DNA of 8,785 bases from Acetofilamentum sp. (GTDB lineage: Bacteria > Bacteroidota > Bacteroidia > Bacteroidales > DTU049), in contig DYON01000106.1 in assembly GCA_020720525.1 (NCBI GenBank), forward strand, positions 1 through 8,785, read 5' to 3'. This document shows, in pieces, positions 5,828 through 8,785 of this stretch. The position numbers and the translations under genes are program-made. The first letter of the stretch is position 1. Each line of letters begins with the position of its first letter. The notes beneath the pieces were generated by a model. It was not told the DNA's origin, ran no database searches, and worked only from the letters and a program-made list of their open reading frames with translations.

Positions 5828-7207
5828 ATGCCAACAAAAGCAAAGACACTTTTTTTTACGTTACTGCTATTTGCACAAAGCTTTGCCTCGTTGGCACAGA
5901 GCCAAATGCAATTCGACACCATTCGCATTCCCTATACCGATAGTCCTATAGAAATTGATGGAAAGCTTGCCGATTGGAGCAATTATTTCATTACAACCTT
6001 TAGCGACACTGCAAGTCAGATATACACCACTGGCAATTATTCGCTCTGCGATGTGTATCCGGCTGGTTTTTGCGAAGACAAAATAAAGGTTCCGCTTTCC
6101 CACAACAATGTGGCTGCAATGCTTTGTTGGGACGAAAACGCACTTTACATAGCAATGTATGTAATAGACAAACATTTGATAGCCGAGTTTTCGGGAACCG
6201 ACGACAATCCGAATATTTATCTCAACGACGCAATCGAATTCTACATCGATACGAAAAACGACAGCAAAGAACGCATGGATGTAAATGATTATCAAATCAT
6301 TATCGATGCTCTCAATCAACACTGTGTTTTCAAAGGCAACCTGCGTCAGATGGAATACGACTCGATGTTTGTTCCAAAAGAGCGCGGACAAAATTTACTG
6401 ATTCAGAGTGCAGTCAGTTATCAAGGAACATTCAACGACAACAAGCTCGACGATTACTATTTGGTTGAGATGAAAATCCCCTTTGCAGCCATTGGAATGA
6501 TTCCTCAAGAAGGAATGGCAATTCGCATCGATATTTGCAACGACGATGCCGATTTTCTGCTCAGCGAGCTGGGAGTTAAAAGCGAAGACATGTATATCAC
6601 ATGGCCTTTCAACTGGAGTGGACTTGGCGATTTTGGATTTCCGAAAACTTGGAAAACAGCTGTGCTCGAAGGTCATCCATCGTTGTATAAGCAAGTTTCC
6701 GAAAAATTCAAATACCAATGGCTCTACTTTTTGAGCATTTTTGTTCTTGTGGTTGCCATCATCCTGGTTTTGGTGATTCGACACAACCGCAAACTGCGAA
6801 AAATGCCAAAACAGGAAATTTTGAAAAAATATGTGATTGTTACCAACGACGATAAAAGCAATGATTCTTCAAACGCAAACAACAATTTGGTGACAAAAGT
6901 AACCGATTACATTGTAAAAAACATAAGCGATAAAATAACCCCAGCCGATCTTGCCGAATGGCTTCATATTTCGTTGCGCACATTGCAGCGCCTCACCAAA
7001 GACGAACTCGATTGCACTCCTGGAATTTTGATTAATATGATCAAATTGCAGCTGGCCAAAGATTTTTTACGCTACAAACATGGCAACATTAGCGAAGCAG
7101 CATACAACAACGGCTTTTCCGACCCAGCCTATTTTTCAAAATTGTTTAAAAAACAGTTTGGCGTAACTCCAAAAGAGTTTATCGATCAGTGCACCGAAAA
7201 GCAGTAA
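5828..7207 (+). CDS. Transmembrane one-component regulator: periplasmic CBM9-like domain, one helix, AraC-type HTH
   Basis: The 459-residue product has a signal peptide (about 1-23, SFASLAQ before the cut). A periplasmic domain (about 30-285) carries CBM9/DOMON-type motifs: IDGKLADW (43-50), the strand block around MLCWDENALYIAMYVIDKHL (98-117), NDAIEFYIDTKND (133-145) and YYLVEMKIPFAAIG (210-223). One membrane helix follows at about 298-317, with RHNRKLRK on the cytoplasmic side. An AraC-type domain covers 355-455: helix-turn-helix one is about 371-391, and the family signature (AYNNGFSDPAYFSKLFKKQFGVTPKEF) is 425-451. CBM9-type domains bind sugars at polysaccharide ends, so I infer a periplasmic glycan signal passed through one helix to DNA. 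It has no kinase or receiver domain, unlike the hybrid two-component systems usual in polysaccharide loci. The beta-helix gene 94 bases downstream is the likely target. The ligand is unknown. Confidence 0.9.
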   Translation: MPTKAKTLFFTLLLFAQSFASLAQSQMQFDTIRIPYTDSPIEIDGKLADWSNYFITTFSDTASQIYTTGNYSLCDVYPAGFCEDKIKVPLSHNNVAAMLCWDENALYIAMYVIDKHLIAEFSGTDDNPNIYLNDAIEFYIDTKNDSKERMDVNDYQIIIDALNQHCVFKGNLRQMEYDSMFVPKERGQNLLIQSAVSYQGTFNDNKLDDYYLVEMKIPFAAIGMIPQEGMAIRIDICNDDADFLLSELGVKSEDMYITWPFNWSGLGDFGFPKTWKTAVLEGHPSLYKQVSEKFKYQWLYFLSIFVLVVAIILVLVIRHNRKLRKMPKQEILKKYVIVTNDDKSNDSSNANNNLVTKVTDYIVKNISDKITPADLAEWLHISLRTLQRLTKDELDCTPGILINMIKLQLAKDFLRYKHGNISEAAYNNGFSDPAYFSKLFKKQFGVTPKEFIDQCTEKQ

Positions 7208-7240
7208 TTGTCGTCTATTTACACATTATTGTCGTGTTTT
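7206..7240 (+). promoter_or_regulatory. Direct repeat with 21-base spacing, candidate AraC-type operator
   Basis: ATTGTCGT occurs at 7207-7214 and again at 7228-7235, exactly 21 bases apart (two helical turns). Aligned over 15 bases, the two copies agree at 12-13 positions. AraC-family proteins typically bind pairs of direct half-sites at about this spacing, one per HTH pair. The site starts at the regulator's stop codon and ends about 27 bases before the candidate -7 box of the beta-helix gene, a position suited to activation. Confidence 0.45.
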
Positions 7241-7266
7241 TCTTCATGCAATTCCATTTATTTCGT

Positions 7267-7274
7267 TTCCTTTG
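7267..7274 (+). promoter_or_regulatory. Weak -7 box for the beta-helix gene
   Basis: TTCCTTTG followed by C matches TAnnTTTG at all but one fixed position (A to T). No -33 TTTG is seen at the right distance. A poor core promoter next to a candidate activator site is consistent with regulated expression. Confidence 0.35.
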
Positions 7275-7301
7275 CAACAACAATTCTAATCCATTCATGC
7301 C

Positions 7302-8768
7302 ATGAAACTTTACAGACATTTTCTTCTGACTGCTTGTCTATTTGCACTTTTTTTTGCTGCATCAAATGCACAAAACACCATTACCAATGTGCTCAACAAC
7401 ACAGTTACGCCCAGTACGGCGACTGTGGGGTCTGTTACAAACGTGTCGAATGCAGCCGAGTTGATCGATGCCATCAACCTGGCCAACTCGGGTGGTGGCA
7501 ATCGGACCATTCTGATGACCAACGGAACCTACCAGATTGCTTCAACAGCTTGGTATCCTTACATCACAGCAAGCAACATTGTTTTTCGGAGTGCGTCGGG
7601 CAACCGCGATTCAGTAATCATTTGCGGTGCCGGCATGGACGATGTTTCACCCAATGTGGAATGTGGCTTTTACATTGTTGGCGACAACATAACCATTGCC
7701 GATTTAACTATTAATAATGTAGGAAATCATGGCATTGCTGTAGATGGCACCAGCGAGAATGTAACCGTTTACAATGTGCGTTTTCAGGACACCTACGAAC
7801 AAATGTTTAAGGGAACCAACTCGGGAACAGGTTCTGTAAACGGAATTATTCAATGTTGTCTGTTCGAATATACTGCCGGCATTGGTCCTCAGTATTATAT
7901 TGGCGGAATCGATATTCACGAAGGTTCGGGCTGGGTTGTTCAGGACAATGTTTTTCGATCCATTATGAGTCCAAGCGCCGTATTGGCCGAACATGCCATT
8001 CATTTCTGGGACAACACTTCGAGCAACACCGTGGAGCGCAACCTGATTATCAATTGCGACCGGGGAATCGGATTTGGGCTTGGAACCAGTGGCAATACCG
8101 GTGGGATTATCTGCAACAACATGATTTACAACAACGGACTGAGCTCAAACACCGATGTTGGAATTAGCCTTGAAACATCGCCGGGAACACGGGTTTACAA
8201 CAACACCGTTTATATTGTTGGATATCCCAACGCTATTGAATATCGGTTTGCAGCCAGCAGCGGCGTGGAAATAACAAACAACATCACCAATGGCAATATT
8301 ACTGAACGAGATGGTGCAAGCGGCAGTTTGGCAACCAATGTTACCAATGCCCAAAGCAGCTGGTTTGTCGATCTTAGCAATGGAAATCTGAGACTGAACG
8401 GTGTTGTGCCATCGGTTTCGGATGCTGGAACCGATCTTTCGGCCTATGTAAACGACGACATCGACAAAACATCGCGCCCAATGGGAGCAGCATTCGATAT
8501 TGGCGCATTCGAAAACAGCAGCACTGCAACACCCGAAAGTGGTAAAACAGGACAAAATATTCACATTTTCCCCAACCCAAGCAACGACTTGGTATTTATT
8601 GAAGGCGAAACACCATCGTCGATTGTTGTTACCGATTTTTACGGACAAAAAGTGCTCGAATTTGGTCAGGTTTCAACTTTCGATATCAGAAGCTTAGTTC
8701 CGGGTGTCTATTTTGTTCAATTTTGTTTTCGCTACAACGCAACATCGATCAGGGTGGTGAAAATGTAG
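7302..8768 (+). CDS. T9SS-exported right-handed beta-helix protein, possible polysaccharide-active enzyme
   Basis: The 488-residue product has a signal peptide (about 1-24, FFAASNAQ). Its entry segment VSNAAELIDAINLANSGG followed by TILMTNGTYQI is typical of pectate-lyase-like folds. A right-handed parallel beta-helix follows (about 75-345), rich in rungs such as DNITIADLTINNVGNHGIAVDG, SENVTVYNVRFQDT and NTVERNLIINCDRGIGFGLG. Motifs that look strongly constrained are EQMFK, FEYTAGIGPQYYIGGIDIH, AEHAIHFW and CDRGIGFGLG. Their charged and aromatic residues could form an active site, but I know no characterised member of this subfamily and cannot name a reaction. After DKTSRPMGAAFDIGAFE comes a T9SS type A sorting domain (about 420-488, IHIFPNPSNDL to VVKM). 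The start at 7302 is fixed by the signal peptide. It lies downstream of the sensor-regulator, on the same strand, behind its own candidate operator and promoter. Confidence 0.9.
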   Translation: MKLYRHFLLTACLFALFFAASNAQNTITNVLNNTVTPSTATVGSVTNVSNAAELIDAINLANSGGGNRTILMTNGTYQIASTAWYPYITASNIVFRSASGNRDSVIICGAGMDDVSPNVECGFYIVGDNITIADLTINNVGNHGIAVDGTSENVTVYNVRFQDTYEQMFKGTNSGTGSVNGIIQCCLFEYTAGIGPQYYIGGIDIHEGSGWVVQDNVFRSIMSPSAVLAEHAIHFWDNTSSNTVERNLIINCDRGIGFGLGTSGNTGGIICNNMIYNNGLSSNTDVGISLETSPGTRVYNNTVYIVGYPNAIEYRFAASSGVEITNNITNGNITERDGASGSLATNVTNAQSSWFVDLSNGNLRLNGVVPSVSDAGTDLSAYVNDDIDKTSRPMGAAFDIGAFENSSTATPESGKTGQNIHIFPNPSNDLVFIEGETPSSIVVTDFYGQKVLEFGQVSTFDIRSLVPGVYFVQFCFRYNATSIRVVKM

Positions 8769-8785
8769 TGCAAGATTGGTATTGA

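Noticed and set aside
7208..7714. A 168-residue plus-strand open frame rich in cysteine and histidine
   Set aside because: It is an out-of-frame reading of the beta-helix gene, starting at a TTG in the intergenic gap. Its composition is that of a shadow frame.
8145..8648. A 167-residue minus-strand open frame
   Set aside because: It is antisense to the beta-helix gene and its sorting domain, whose plus-strand frame has clear family motifs.
1..8785. tRNA, rRNA, CRISPR array, SusC/SusD genes, sigma/anti-sigma pair
   Set aside because: None was recognised on either strand.

Overview
The window looks like a chromosomal segment of a Bacteroidota species, probably Bacteroidales- or Marinilabiliales-like. 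Two secreted proteins end in type IX secretion (T9SS) type A sorting domains. Several intergenic regions carry the Bacteroidota -7 box TAnnTTTG. Start codons lack Shine-Dalgarno sequences, and there is a short RRM protein with an RGG tail of the kind common in this phylum. Intergenic DNA is strongly AT-rich.

Left part (1-3500). The left edge holds the 5' end of a probable IS66-like transposase on the minus strand, interrupted by an in-frame TGA. Next, on the minus strand, is a large membrane protein (318-2117) with a duplicated Tim44-like plus zinc-ribbon module and a C-terminal TerB-like domain. The roughly 490-base gap before the RRM gene contains a minus-strand promoter-like element followed about 120 bases later by a clean intrinsic terminator, with no convincing gene between them: a candidate small RNA. 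The RRM gene (2610-2954) has its own promoter, a leader of about 95 bases and a strong terminator. It is followed by a small secreted-protein gene that appears dead: its start codon reads ATA and one extra A shifts the frame.

Middle (3500-5725). A minus-strand gene for a small protein with a glycine-zipper-like core (3515-3958) and a plus-strand gene for an unrecognised 147-residue protein (4142-4585) are divergent, each with its own TAnnTTTG box. The second is followed closely by a T9SS-exported protein of probable beta-propeller type (4625-5725).

Right part (5828-8768). This is the most interesting section. A 459-residue one-component regulator has a signal peptide, a periplasmic CBM9-like (DOMON-type) domain, one membrane helix and a cytoplasmic AraC-type DNA-binding domain. 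It lies directly upstream of a T9SS-exported right-handed beta-helix protein that may act on polysaccharide. The 94-base gap between them carries a direct repeat with 21-base spacing. A closely related word occurs as an inverted repeat over the regulator's own promoter. Together they suggest a compact circuit in which a periplasmic ligand, probably a sugar, controls a surface-exported beta-helix protein without any SusC/SusD pair in view. All functions are inferred from sequence reading alone.
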